DNA of 64,000 bases from Asterella californica (taxonomy: Eukaryota; Streptophyta; Marchantiopsida; Marchantiales; Aytoniaceae): contig JAYKYS010000006.1 of NCBI GenBank assembly GCA_036924285.1, positions 24,092,001 through 24,156,000 on the forward strand, given 5' to 3'. The position numbers and the translations under genes are program-made. Of this stretch, positions 48,702 through 59,568 are shown piece by piece (within the stretch, counting starts at the first letter, position 1; each line of letters opens with the position of its first letter). The notes below the pieces were generated by a model that was given only the letters and a program-made list of their open reading frames with translations, was not told the origin of the DNA and did no database searches.

Positions 48702-49630
48702 TTACTAATAGACTAACTTCTTGTGTGTAACATAGGTCGTTAAATTTTACCCCCGGACTAAATTTTCACTTCGTCATCGGAGTGAAGAGAGAACTTTTGT
48801 CGACGAAACAACTTCAACTTGTCATGATTTACCAGATCGAATCTCCTTTCTCCCCGCTCCTGAAGGTCATATGTGAAGTTGCTCCACATCTTATCTACAA
48901 CAAAAGGACCAAAATATCTAGGAAGAAACTTCTTCTTAGTTCTCTTGAATCTGATAGCATCATATAACATCACCCAATCTCCGACTTGAAAAGTGTTATC
49001 TCTTTCTTGTCCAATCGTTTGTCGTAACTCTTCTTTTGATACGCTTGAGCTTGTTCCATCCATATCATTGCTACCGCTCGGGTTTCTTCCAACTCCATGA
49101 GTCCAGCATCTTTGACGAGCATCATACAAAGTGTAAGATTGATCTTCTCCTCAAGATCATTAGCATTTGGTTTGTATGATCTCGTTACTCGTGGCTTGAT
49201 AGAAAAATGTTGCGGCATAACAGTAGTCATGCTCTCTCTAAACTCTCCTCCTCTATATGAGACTTACTCTAACAGACATCTTACTAATAGACTAACTTCC
49301 TATGTGTAACATAGGTCGTTACATTTTACCCCCGGACTAAATTTTTGCTCCGTCTTCGGAGTGAAGAGAGAACTTTCGTCGATGAAACAACTTCAACTTG
49401 TCATGATTTATCTGATTGAATCTCTTTTCTCCCAGCTCTTGAAGGTCATATGTGAAGTTGCTCCACACCTTATCTACAACAAAAGGACCAAAATATCTAG
49501 GAAGAAACTTCTTCCTAGTCCTCTTGAATCTGATAGCATCATATAACATCACCCAATCTTCGACTTGAAAAAGTTTTATCTCTCTCTTGCCCAATCGTTT
49601 GTCGTAACTCTTCTTTTGGTACGCTATCGT
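48702..49630 (-). pseudogene. Tandemly duplicated gypsy integrase C-terminal remnant
   Basis: Two direct copies of the same region start at 48702 and 49281, offset by 579 bp. Both encode on the minus strand an integrase C-terminal domain with DWVMLYDAIRFKRT, FLPRYFGPFVVDK and NFTYDLQE (48758-49129 and 49337-49594). The first copy also has part of the catalytic core (KPRVTRSYKPNAN) at 48970-49230. Next to the second copy a polypurine run precedes TGTAACGACC at 49323-49314 on the minus strand, a typical gypsy LTR start. The second copy is cut short by LTR-like sequence at 49624. Confidence 0.75.
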
Positions 49631-50700
49631 GGCAAGAGTCTTTCTTGGAGAGGACGGACCTCCTGACTGTGATTGATCAGGAGAACGATCAAGAAGAAAA
49701 TAGACTGCTACAGACGATGATAACTCAAAATTCTACCTCTTGCGTCCACCAAATACAAATCAAACACTCAGATACACAGATAAGCCTTTCAAGACTCAAA
49801 TAACTTTATTTCAGTGTCGACTCCACAATCAGAATCTTCAATCGTCAAAAATCTCTCCTGCGCGCATCTCCTCTTTATCTCCTCAGTTCTCTGTAAAAAA
49901 AATCCCTTTCCACGATGTTCCACGATGTTCCTCGTAACATTCCGTGCTTCCTTCAAACAGAACGTTTTTCCGCAATGTCGACTGCAACGTCGAATGTTTT
50001 CTTCAAAAACCCTAACGACGTACTCAACAGATAAGCAGGCCATCTGCTAAGCTAGACCTTTGATTAATAAAAGTTTTCCGACTATCGATGCCATCTTGAT
50101 GCCACCTTGAATACACCACAAGCCATCAAATGTAAGCCTAAGCTCCTACACTTATGGAGCTGCCCCACAGGGCTTACAACCCCTCCATATGCGCACCAGA
50201 TATCTCTCATGATATATTCAAAGTGGCACCAAGTATCTCCCATGGTATATTCAAGGTGGCATGCGGAGGCTTAGGCCAGGAAGCCCACGATTAAGAGAAA
50301 TACTCGTCTCCCGTCCCTAGATACACAGGACGTGACTGCATATCCAACATAGACTCCCTTCCAGGAGGCCAACATACCGGAATAGGAAACACATGCCAAG
50401 AAGAATTGATCCAGAGATCACTTTCCTCCTAGGCAGGCGCCCTATCACTAGGATGATCTCTATTTTCGTTCTAAAAGGTAATAAAGTTGGTACATATCCG
50501 AATGTTACAAGAAATTTTTCTGTGAAACATTTACTAGCAATATCTATTCTAACATTTCTGTACAACTCCATTTTTAATGAATAAGGAGTCAATAGTATAG
50601 TACTTGTCAATAGCAACGCACTCGCACTCTCAGAATATGAATTTGAATCACGGGTCAGAATCGACGGATTTCCCTCTTTCGCTCTTTTCGTGACTTAAGA
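49624..50700 (-). mobile_element. Diverged LTR fragment of a related gypsy element
   Basis: On the plus strand ATCGTGGCAAGAGTCTTTCTTGG, continuing to CTCCTGACTGTG at about 49670, parallels the ends of the LTRs at 41077 and 51775 (GGCGAGAG.., then GGGCGGAACCTTCTAGCTGTG). Further in, 50390-50460 has a TTGATCCAGAGATCAC segment resembling the tRNA-like module of the other LTRs. The right-hand boundary is not defined, and ORFs here are incidental. Confidence 0.5.
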
Positions 50701-50955
50701 CTTGTGCTAACTATTACTTAGAACGTCTTTTTTTGAAGCTGAAATATAGAGTTGTCCTTCTTGACGTGCTCGGCATTCTAGAACCTTTCGCCCCCGCTCC
50801 AGGGTGATATCTCAACTCAAGCTAGGGGGCAGCTTGTCAAGCATAGCCCCAACTTAGCTCTTGTCCAGCTTGCCAAGCTTCGCCCCAACTTAGCTCCTGC
50901 CCAGCTTGCCAAGCTAGGGTGCAGCTTCCTTTACAACTACGTACACAAATGAAAA
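50701..50955. other. Short spacer, no gene
   Basis: CAGCTTGCCAAGC-type motifs repeat three times within 50828-50925. Nothing else is recognised. Confidence 0.4.
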
Positions 50956-50959
50956 AAAT

Positions 50960-51774
50960 CTATCTACAACTAGTTTTCGCTGTACAAGTGCACGCACAAC
51001 ACGACAACGCTTGAGCTCGTTCCATCCATATCATTGCTATCACTCGCATTTCTTCCAACTCCATGAGTTGCTCCTTTCTTGATCTGACCACGTTTTCTCT
51101 CCTCGACCTCTTCAACTTTCGTTGAATAGTTTGAAAAGTATCCAATTTGAATTGGATCGACAACTTGGACTCCACTCCATAAACAGATCGAAATGGAGAA
51201 TATCTAGTAGAAGTCTTTGTTGTCGTTCGATACTCTCATAAGATGGCATGTAGCCTCTTATCCCAAGTATGTTCCGTAGTTTCAACACCAGCATCTTTGA
51301 CGAGTATCATACAAAGTGTAAGATTGGTCTTCTCCGCAAGACCATTAACATTTGGTTTGTATGACGTCGTTACTCGTGGCTTGATAGAAAAGTGTTGCAG
51401 CATAGCAGTAGTCATGTTCTCTACAGACTCTCTTCCTCTATCGGAGACTAACTCTAACAGACATCCAAATCTTGTGATGATCTTCTCTCATAGGAATCTA
51501 TCGACTTCTGTCTCATTAGTCTCCTCAAAGGTCTAGCCTCTACCCACTTGGTACAATAGTCAATGGCGACTACAATGTATCGATTGCCTAGAAGTGTCTT
51601 ATTAAGAAGACCTACAAAGTCAATACCCACTTCTCAAATGGTCCTAACATTAGAATTGATCTTAACGGAGGTGTTCTAGTAGACTTCATAGCAAATGCTT
51701 GACACACGTCGCAAGTTTTACAATAGTCTAAACACTCCTTGAAAATCTCTCTCTAGTGATAACCCGCTGTCCGA
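50960..51774 (-). pseudogene. gypsy integrase core remnant
   Basis: The minus strand of 51112-51540 reads, across several frames, like an integrase catalytic core and the segment after it: a site-wise match to KPRVTTSYKPNVNGL, then NLTLCMILVKDAG, then a region ending SVYGVESKL. The downstream piece 51175-50960 continues with MELEEMRVIAMIWMERAQA, also found in the remnant at 48970. Frame breaks make it non-functional. It belongs to a different gypsy family from the chromovirus at 59 kb. Confidence 0.65.
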
Positions 51775-53783
51775 TGTCTAGCGAGAGCCTTTCCTTTGAG
51801 CAAGGGCGTACCTTCTGACTGTGGCTAGCGATCGATGCACATCGGAGCGACTAGTATCATGTAATTTATCTCTGACTTCTTTTAAATCTAAGCAGTTTTT
51901 TTCTCTCAGTAAAGGATCAAGATAACCAAACGAAAACGTTGGATGATCATGGGCACGACAAACGAGATATGCGATGACATGATCTCTCGATAGTATTCCT
52001 CCTCGAAGTTCCTCATTAAAAAGACTTCGTACATAACTTTGAGTCGACTAATGTATCTTATCTCGCACTCAGTGTTAAAGTTTATAGGTGAGAGTTGATT
52101 TAGATCCATCCTTCGTTAGATGAAGATAAAGATGGTAAGATCTCATTCTTGGCTGTAAGTGACAACAGGTAAGATCATAGGGACAGGGAGAGCATGACTT
52201 GCGTGGTAAAGTTATGTCCGAAGGATCCTAAAAAAATTGTTGGAAATGGACTCGTTTCATGTACATCAGTTTAATATGAAAAGGGGTTTGAAAAGAGAAT
52301 CTTGGCGGTAAGTAGAGCCTTTCGTCCATCTCTCACAACATTTGCACTTCAACTGCAAAGGTATATGGATCCATAGAGCGTCGATACAGACTCATAAGAC
52401 CACTACGACATCTTTACGAGTAATAACTTTAATTGCCTTAAGGTCGAATGCCCTCACATAGATCACTCTCCTTTGCTTTCAAAGTTTCCAACACAAAAAT
52501 CAGGATAGGTGCAAGCTCTCTAACCGATCAATCCAAGCCACACAGACCGATGAGATAGCACACATGCACATCGCATGTTTGATGCCTTGTTACTCATCCA
52601 TGTGCAGGTCGTCTAGATGGACGGTTCTAATGTATGCATCGTAACATATCTTAACACTAGTCACTAGTCTAGACAAGTAGTCGATTTTAGAAGTCAAAGA
52701 TCACACTTTTCACGTTGAGTGCGAAACTAACAATCACATGATGCGATCACAACGTAGATCGCTATAGTTTTGTCTACGCCTAGAATACTCCCCAAAGCAA
52801 TACAAACGTCACATTGGATGCTTTTCTGCCAGCTGTTGCTAACAAGTCTCAAGACCTAGACTAGATACCGTTGTCGATACAACTCGACAGAAAAACAGTG
52901 AACTTTCACACATGATAGGTACAGATCTACAACTCAACCTCCTCTCAAACTTGCCACGTAGGTAGGATGCTAAGGTCTCTACTTACAGGTCAAATTTTGA
53001 GAAGATCTGATGGTTAGATCTCCTCTCACAAATTAATACAAATTCTCAAAAGTTGACACGCACTTCCAATCTCAGCTTCCTCGTCTAAATGAACTGTCTA
53101 CTTCGACTCAAATTTCCTGTGATAGCAATTCAGGACTACTCAGGAAATTTCAGCCGATTTGACCGTTCGGATCATCCTCCATAAATCTGTGAACTTGCTG
53201 CTCCAGATTGTAAGCTTTCTGCACCTCACCGTCTTCAAATCGCCATTGCGCTCAATCCGTAGAACATCCGGTGATGAAATTTGGGGTCAGAGCTTCAGCA
53301 ACTGACAGGCTACAAGCTCATGAAATTTGCTCTCAATCTGACGGCGCAATCACTCAAACTCCTCAACATTCCTCAAAATCGGAAGAGAAAGCTATGTACT
53401 TTCATCACTCTAGAAACTTCACGGCCATAACGTGTGTCTTGGACCTCCAAATCGAGTGAAATTTGGGCTCAGGTTGCTCCTCTCGTCGAGAGCTCTCCGT
53501 CCATCTCCTATGATCTCCCAAATCCGTCGTGAAAGTGCTCCGTCTCTCTCGAAGCGCTCGTCTAGATAGATGACAACTTATCTCTACTTTTTGATAGACC
53601 AATAGGAAGTTAAAGGACTCAACATTGTCTTTTTGCACCCCATGGAGATCTCCAGCAAATATTAGAGCATTCTAAGCTCATAAGAGCAAGGGTTTTCACC
53701 TCATTACTTCACAACTTATACAACTGTGCGCAAAACATAATTATACGCGTAATTTACATACTAATTGATTGCACAACAAGACA
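51775..53783 (-). repeat. 2.0-kb LTR of a related gypsy element
   Basis: On the plus strand it begins TGTCTAGCGAGAGCC and ends CAACAAGACA, sharing the end pattern of the LTRs at 41077 and 46361. On the minus strand it is directly preceded by a polypurine tract, so it is the 3' LTR of the pol remnant to its right. A conserved 67-codon ORF lies within it at 51906-52109. Confidence 0.75.
51906..52109 (-). CDS. Short ORF of a repeated family, copy A (67 aa)
   Basis: The predicted peptide starts MDLN, has NFEEEYYREIM and VVPMIIQRF in its second half, and ends ILILY. It aligns without a gap to the 67-residue ORF at 57235-57438, including the start, the F.EEY..(E/Q)(I/V)M block, FVVP, RF, VIL and the final LY. 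The function is unknown and no domain is recognised. It could be a fragment of an element-encoded protein. Expression is unproven. Confidence 0.4.
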   Translation of the reverse strand: MDLNQLSPINFNTECEIRYISRLKVMYEVFLMRNFEEEYYREIMSSHISFVVPMIIQRFRLVILILY

Positions 53784-53795
53784 TTCACCTCCTCC
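53784..53795 (-). promoter_or_regulatory. Polypurine tract of the related gypsy element
   Basis: GGAGGAGGTGAA on the minus strand abuts the TGTCTTGTTG LTR start. The next bases toward the interior, also shared with the element at 42.7 kb (CATCCTC..(A/G)(G/C)ATGTG(T/C)CAAC on the plus strand), show common ancestry. Confidence 0.75.
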
Positions 53796-55334
53796 AAACT
53801 TGCACATCCTCCGGTATGTGCCAACTTGTTAACCATAGTCGTCGTCATATCCTTCATCATGCTATGAATTGTCAGGTTCATCACCATCTTCCCTCACATA
53901 AGGTTTGGAAAGATGAGAATCAGACTCGATAAGTTCATCGAAATCAATAAATCCTTCACGTCTTCGGAAAACCTTAACCCTTTTATCATCAAAGAGTAAC
54001 TTTAAGAGTATAACATCCAACTCCCGCAAACCATATGTGGCGTTGTCATGAACGACAACAACAACATAAGGACTGAATCAACGTCGTGCAAATTTCTTGA
54101 TAGTGCTGTGTTGGTTATCCAAACGGTTGTCATATACTATGTTCGCTCAAGTTGTTGAATCTGTAGTGCTAATAGTCCTTCCCTATCAAAACCATCCTCC
54201 CAAGGTAGACATACCCAAGTAAGAATGTCTCCTTCTGCTGGTATGATAGATTCTTGACCGATCATCAATTCTATAGACATATAACCGGTGACAGTACTAT
54301 GAGTAGTTCTATCAGCCCAGAACGCAAAAGGAAGAAGTCTAGGCCATTCTCCATGACGCCCTTTGCATGCTTTCACCATGGATGATTGGTGGATGCCCTC
54401 GTTCACTTTTTCATTTGCTTCCGGGTTCATTGAAGTGGTCAACTTCAATCGTATCTCATATTTGTTGAAGAACTAACGTGCTTCATCTGCATTCAACTCT
54501 CCTCTATCTGCAGAGATTCTCTCCACACTTCCATATTGAGAAACGGTATCTTCTAATATAAATCGACAAACATGCTCAGTAGCTTTGGTGCGTAAAGCTC
54601 TCCCTTCTACAAAGTTGAACAACTCTTCTCGAGCCAAAACTAAATGACGCACGTCCCAAATCCCTGGTGGCATGACAACCAAATCCAAAACCCACTGGAA
54701 ATGAATAGACAAAAGATATGTGGGTCTCAATCCATCCCTATACTGAATCTTGGATTGAAATTGACATCCAATACATTACCCAACAAATTTCTCTACATCT
54801 CGATACAATTCTTTCTACCAATACCGCTCCTTGATCTTGGTAAATGTCGTCCATGTACCTCGATGTCCTGCCCATAAGGTATCATGAGACCGTTTGAGTA
54901 TTTGTGTCTTGATCTCCGCATCATCCACTACTCTCAAGGGTACTCCATCTTCCTCTTTGACCTCTTCCACAAATATCCCTCTCGTAATAGATAGCCATAG
55001 GCTTGATGTCGAATCTCCTTGAAAACTTTCTCCGTCCATTCATCATACTTCTGAAGAGTGCTTAGATAGCGTCTGATTTCCTTCAGCCTCTCATGGTAGA
55101 GTTCTTCCTTGAAAGGAAGAACACCATCCAAGCAACTCCGATCCTCGCTTGATAGTTGTACAACTTGCCCCTCCTCTGCTTCATCTCATTCATATCTTCT
55201 GCCTCCATATCTTCTTCTTGAGAGTACATAGCTCTAGACAACATGTCTGTCATTGAATTCATCTTCCATGCTATGTGTCCCAACTTGGATTCAACGATCT
55301 TTGTGGAACTTTTGATCGACGTCCTAACCATCAA
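53796..55334 (-). pseudogene. gypsy RNase H tail and integrase, decayed
   Basis: In minus-strand order: 55334-55083 has WKMNSMTDMLSRAM, the end of RNase H; 55039-54815 has ILKRSHDTLWAGHRGTW and KIKERYW, the integrase zinc-binding region; 54730-54473 has WVLDLVVMPPGIWD and ISADRGELNADEAR, the first two catalytic Asp regions; 54448-54137 has SMNPEANEKVNEGIH, the Glu region (the usual Glu-Arg after the Val reads Asn-Glu here), then WPRLLPFAFWADRTTHSTVTG. Stops and frame shifts separate the blocks, so it is inactive. Confidence 0.82.
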
Positions 55335-55339
55335 AGGTT

Positions 55340-55560
55340 GATGCCATTGGAAGGATGAAAGATTGTGCCAACACCATTGAGGTTAAGAGATTCTTGGGAG
55401 CTTGTTTGTTTTATCGAGTGTGGATTCCTCATTTTGGTCGCATGTCTGAGCCTTTGTATGAGTTGCTGAGGAAGCGAAGAAGATTCACTTGGGCTGAGGA
55501 GTAGAAGGTCGCTATGGTGCGACTAAAAGAAACATTGAAATCACCACCAGTTCTATGACA
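55340..55560 (+). pseudogene. gypsy reverse transcriptase connection fragment, opposite strand
   Basis: The plus strand reads EVKRFLGACLFYRVWIPHF, SEPLYELLRKRRRFTWAEE, one stop, then LKETLKSPP. This is the connection region between reverse transcriptase and RNase H of the same gypsy type. It lies head to head with the minus-strand RNase H remnant on its left, so an inversion or a second broken insertion has joined here. Confidence 0.75.
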
Positions 55561-57234
55561 GATAAGTTATGATTGTGGTAGATCCATAGTGTCGCGCCCC
55601 TCATTCTCAAGATCGGGCGCAGACGCGAACAACAGAACCCTAGCGGACTTGCGCTAGGTTGGGAACGCTGCGAGTAGGACTTAACGGCGTGACCGGTGTC
55701 GTAGGGCGTGAAATATGGTCTGGGAATACACGGGGTATCTGGCTGTAGAGAGATACAACTGGATCTATGACCTAACCGATGAAAACTTATGCTCTCAATA
55801 TCTAATCTATCAGTGTTTTTTGTAGGTTACTAGCGAGCTAACTTGACCCAAGTGTAGCACATGTGCATCACACAAATGACTCGGAGCTCGACTCCACTCT
55901 AGATAAAGGCAAGGCTCATACACGGTACGTGTCTGCTTTAGATCCCAAGCACTCTTCATACAATCTCTCATCCACATCCGCTTCACTACTTCTTCTCGAC
56001 AAACTACCTAATTGTAGCCTCTGACCTTCTATTGTTCGCTGATACGAGTTTACTCAGGAAGATGTCCACAGCAAGGACCGCCTACTACACAAGCTTCCCA
56101 ACGATACAAGACATATCGGCAGCAAAACAGCTAGAAACTCAGGGCGTGATACCGAGGATAACGGTACCTCAGCTTCAGCAAGACGTGGCACCTCCACTGA
56201 GCGTGATCGCCGTACCAATCTCACAATACAGCCTCCTTGTCATCCACACGACACCTCCAAGAAGCACACCTCCCATCTTCAAGTCGTTTTTGTTCAACTC
56301 CAACCAAGAGATTTCAGCAAAGTCTCTCTACGTCTTTCTCGTCTCGCTGCAAACTGAACTTTGACACTCTCGTGCCTTCACCTCGATTATCCAATCAGGC
56401 TCAAACTCCACAGGACATCCCCTCTGACCCTTCTCTACTATTGTATGAAATTTCAGTCTCAGATCTGACCCCCAACTGTCCGCGATGAATCAAGCCACCC
56501 GCCTGTGCTAACTTCTGAGCTTTACAGATCTCGATGGCCAAAATCCTAGATCTCCACACATTCTCTTACCCAATTGAACTGAAATTTCACATGTGACTAG
56601 CTGATAGGGCACACTCTCATCCTGGAAAGTTTCACTCAGAGATCCAATCCCATGTGCACGGAGCAACTCAAGCTTTGAATCCAAAGAAAGCGGGTTTTCT
56701 CATACCTCTCAACTGTAACAGCCAACTTCAATTGATCATTTCAGGAGCAAATCCAACCCAAATGTAGGATTGTTTTACATCAATACAACCAGCACGGAGT
56801 GAACTACTCGATCCCCTTGACAGCTCCTAAAGATCACCTCTAAAACTCCCGGATCACTCCAAAACGTGGCTCGGGGTACCGATTTGACCCCCCTGACCTT
56901 CAACGTCCATCACTCTCTCCGAAGAATTCCAAATCGCCTGATCTTTGTCTCCAGAGTGTAGCCCGTCTCGAGAGCTCTCCAACAAGACCACTCACTCCTC
57001 AAATGACCCCCGGGAAGACCTCCAAAACCCTAAAGCCGTCTGCAGATCTGGGATAGAGTTGATTGGTCGAAAATGGACCAATAAGAAAACAGATCTGGAA
57101 ACCTCTTTTGTCCTCTACTTGGTACCCTAGAACAACTATAACCTTACTATCCTCTCATGCCTTCAAGGCATCGGCCCCAACCTTAGGTTAATTACATTGG
57201 TCGAACTATAGAGATCATACTTAACACTTAAGAT

Positions 57235-57438
57235 TCAGTACAAGGTCAAGATGACGACCTGGAACCGATTTACGATGAAAGGTACTACAAAAGGAAATGG
57301 AGAAGCCATCACTTGATTACAGTACTCCTCCCCAAAGTTTCTTGCGATCCACGCACGATGATTGATCTTCCGCCGACAGTGACACCGAACATCCACCCAG
57401 ACGTTGAAAGGGATGTTGGCTGGATAATTCAAGTCCAT
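57235..57438 (-). CDS. Short ORF of a repeated family, copy B (67 aa)
   Basis: Same length as copy A at 51906-52109. It begins MDLN, has ARNFGEEYCNQVM, FVVPFIVNRF and ends VVILTLY. No known domain. It lies inside the putative solo LTR and 9 bp downstream (on the minus strand) of the related copy C. Confidence 0.4.
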   Translation of the reverse strand: MDLNYPANIPFNVWVDVRCHCRRKINHRAWIARNFGEEYCNQVMASPFPFVVPFIVNRFQVVILTLY

Positions 57439-57447
57439 TGGCCCTCG

Positions 57448-57663
57448 TCAAAGTAAGATGTACACTGTCAAGTCCCAGTCCTCTCCATACGTGACGATTG
57501 GTAAGATCACCGGAGTAGGCAAGTCCATCATCCTCCCCATGAACTCTTCTCCAAAGTAAGCGACGAACCACTGTCGAAAGTGATCGCGGTGGATCAAGTG
57601 AAGCTTGATATGAAATGGGTTCGGAAATGGCAGATTTGGAACTCGATTCAGTCCTCCATCCAT
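57448..57663 (-). CDS. Short ORF of a repeated family, copy C (71 aa)
   Basis: A more distant member just upstream of copy B. It begins MDGGLN, has AYFGEEFMGRMM, PVILPIV and ends LTVYILL. The shared pattern is an aromatic residue, FGEE(F/Y), a Met, a Pro-hydrophobic block, then a hydrophobic C terminus. No domain is recognised. Confidence 0.35.
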   Translation of the reverse strand: MDGGLNRVPNLPFPNPFHIKLHLIHRDHFRQWFVAYFGEEFMGRMMDLPTPVILPIVTYGEDWDLTVYILL

Positions 57664-57982
57664 GAATACAACTCCTGCCGCTCCTTCTTATCACGTAAGA
57701 CACTAAGACACACTCATGAAAACTACCCCTCCAGAAGAATACCTCACAAACCCCCAACCCACTATCTTATACCTATGTTGACAACAAGAGCCATTCACGC
57801 GAACGTTCACGGATCATTGAGTCGGCACATCTCGTTATCGTGCGATCTCACATCTAGATCTCTGTGAACGTGACACCTAATACTCTCTCATGCGAACTAC
57901 ACAAAAGGTTCACCGAACACAAAAGAAAACACAACACCCGTTCTACACTGAATTCACATGTGGGACGTCTCACAACACGACA

Positions 57983-58990
57983 CCGGGAAGTCGGGATCAG
58001 ATGAACCCTAAGTGGTTCTTTGAACCAAGGTTAGAACCTTGGGTTAGGACATAAGGGCCTACCCCAAGAGGGTCCCAGACGAACGCTGATCTAAGGGGGC
58101 GAGTCTAAGAACGGGCTGAAACATGAGTCTCAGCCATAGGTCTGAGACGTGGGTCTGAGACGTGGGTCCGAGACGTAGACGAACCATAGGGTTCGACCCT
58201 GGGTCTGGACCACAGGTTTTCGAAAAAAACTGCTAAGTGTTGGAGCTCCAGGGACGTTTTAGGTCGTGGAAGGAGCTCCACGTAAGATCTCGAGGCGAAT
58301 GAGGTATCATTGGAAAGGTCTCGTCGAGAGCTTTCCAGTGATATATAACACTCCTCGATCTGACCTCCGAGCTGGAAGTTATGGCCGAACCACAATCGGG
58401 TTGTGGTATAATTTTCAGGGACCAAAGAGGAGGGCGGGGCCGCCGATCCCCAGAAGTATATATGAGGGGGGCTCGATGCCTGGGTGGGCCAGGACGAGTC
58501 ACCCGACCCCAGGGTTCGGCGGGCGGACTCTGGGGGCATGAGGTGATGGCTGGGCCGGTTCCAAGGCACGTTCTGATCCAGACTTGGATGTCTGGACTTA
58601 AGAACGATGCAAGGGCTGGGGCAAGACTAGGGAACGAGTCGGCGGGTTAGACCACCGTTCGGGAGCCTAGACCCAGACGGACATCACGGGCGGTTGGACC
58701 GCTAGGTGTGCTGGAGGCACCGTTTAGGACCCTGGACTTTATGAGAAGTCCGCCCCAAGTCATATTGTGACTTGCTCATGTTTGGGACCGACTTAGGCGG
58801 ATCCAAGTCGAGAAGTAGGATTGCTGAGCTTGATGATTAGGGAGACGGTCAGGCTCCGGTCCGGACCAAACAGAACTAAGGTAAGTGGTGCATGGACGCT
58901 AACTTGTGATTGTGTTTGCAGGTTAGCGGTGTAAAGTTTGCGACCTACTGAGCTAGAGCTTCCGCTGACGCAACAAGGCGGTAGGTGCGC
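57983..58990 (+). mobile_element. Probable 5' LTR/leader of the chromovirus
   Basis: This G+C-rich kilobase lies immediately upstream of the primer-binding site, where the 5' LTR must end. A 3' LTR copy is not recognisable in the window, so neither LTR boundary can be fixed. GTCTGAGACGT-type repeats occur at 58138-58175. ORFs on both strands are side effects of high G+C. Confidence 0.5.
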
Positions 58991-58996
58991 GAAAAG

Positions 58997-59009
58997 TGGT
59001 ATCAGAGCC
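58997..59009 (+). promoter_or_regulatory. Primer-binding site for initiator tRNA-Met
   Basis: TGGTATCAGAGCC is the standard primer site of plant Ty3/gypsy and Ty1/copia elements, complementary to the 3' end of initiator tRNA-Met. It fixes the orientation and marks the point just inside the 5' LTR. Confidence 0.92.
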
Positions 59010-59115
59010 GACGCTTCGGTGAGCGAGAACTTGAGGTAGCGGCTGAAGGCTGGACGCTTGAGGAGGGACGCGAGACACGAAGCGGATCAGCGTTTCTAGG
59101 TGAACACTTGGAGCG

Positions 59116-59568
59116 ATGGCCGAGGACGGACAGAGTTCCAGGAGGAAGACCAAGAAACGAGGAGCGGCTAACGGGAACAGATCGACTCGAGCTAGCCCCG
59201 AGGCACAGTCAGGGGACGACAACCGACAACCTTCGCCCCAACGTCAAGGGAGCCCTGTACCAGCTGCGGTATCGGTGCAGCAAGATGGAGTCTTGCCAAC
59301 GGTACCCAACGATTCTGGCACGGACAGTCAAGGAGCCTTGTATGCGGAACTCATTAAGATGATGAAGACCATGCAGGAAGGCATGGCCTCCAGGGATAAA
59401 CGTATCGCCGAGCTTGAGGCAGGCCAAGGAAGTTCCTCGTCTACCAGGAAGCTTTGTAAGACGAATTTGCCGACTCCGTTTTCAGGTATAGGACGGGCTC
59501 GCAAGGTTAAGGATTTCTTAATTGAGTTGGATCTATACTTTGAGGCGCAACAGGCTAAGGAATTCTGA
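59116..59568 (+). CDS. gag: Chromovirus gag, N-terminal part
   Basis: This 150-codon frame starts 107 bases after the primer site. It has a basic, Ser/Arg/Gln-rich start, a short helical segment ([13 protein letters not shown]), then the beginning of the retrotransposon gag fold with LPTPFSG and [12 protein letters not shown]. It ends at TGA just before the rest of the gag fold continues in the next frame, so the gag domain is cut in two. In this family gag and pol are usually one open frame. Confidence 0.85.
   Translation: MAEDGQSSRRKTKKRGAANGNRSTRASPEAQSGDDNRQPSPQRQGSPVPAAVSVQQDGVLPTVPNDSGTDSQGALYAELIKMMKTMQEGMASRDKRIAELEAGQGSSSSTRKLCKTNLPTPFSGIGRARKVKDFLIELDLYFEAQQAKEF

Larger units (their letters stand above)
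55590..57982 (-). repeat. Probable solo LTR, 2.4 kb
   Basis: On the plus strand it starts TGTCGCGCCC and ends CAACACGACA, matching the end pattern of the neighbouring LTRs. No polypurine tract or primer site adjoins either end, and the flanking five bases (CATAG and CCGGG) do not match, so the ends may have been rearranged. It holds two members of the short ORF family. The boundaries rest on motif resemblance only. Confidence 0.5.

Noticed and set aside
58105..58650. ORFs of up to 154 codons on both strands before the chromovirus
   Set aside because: They overlap on both strands in G+C-rich leader sequence, with no domain.
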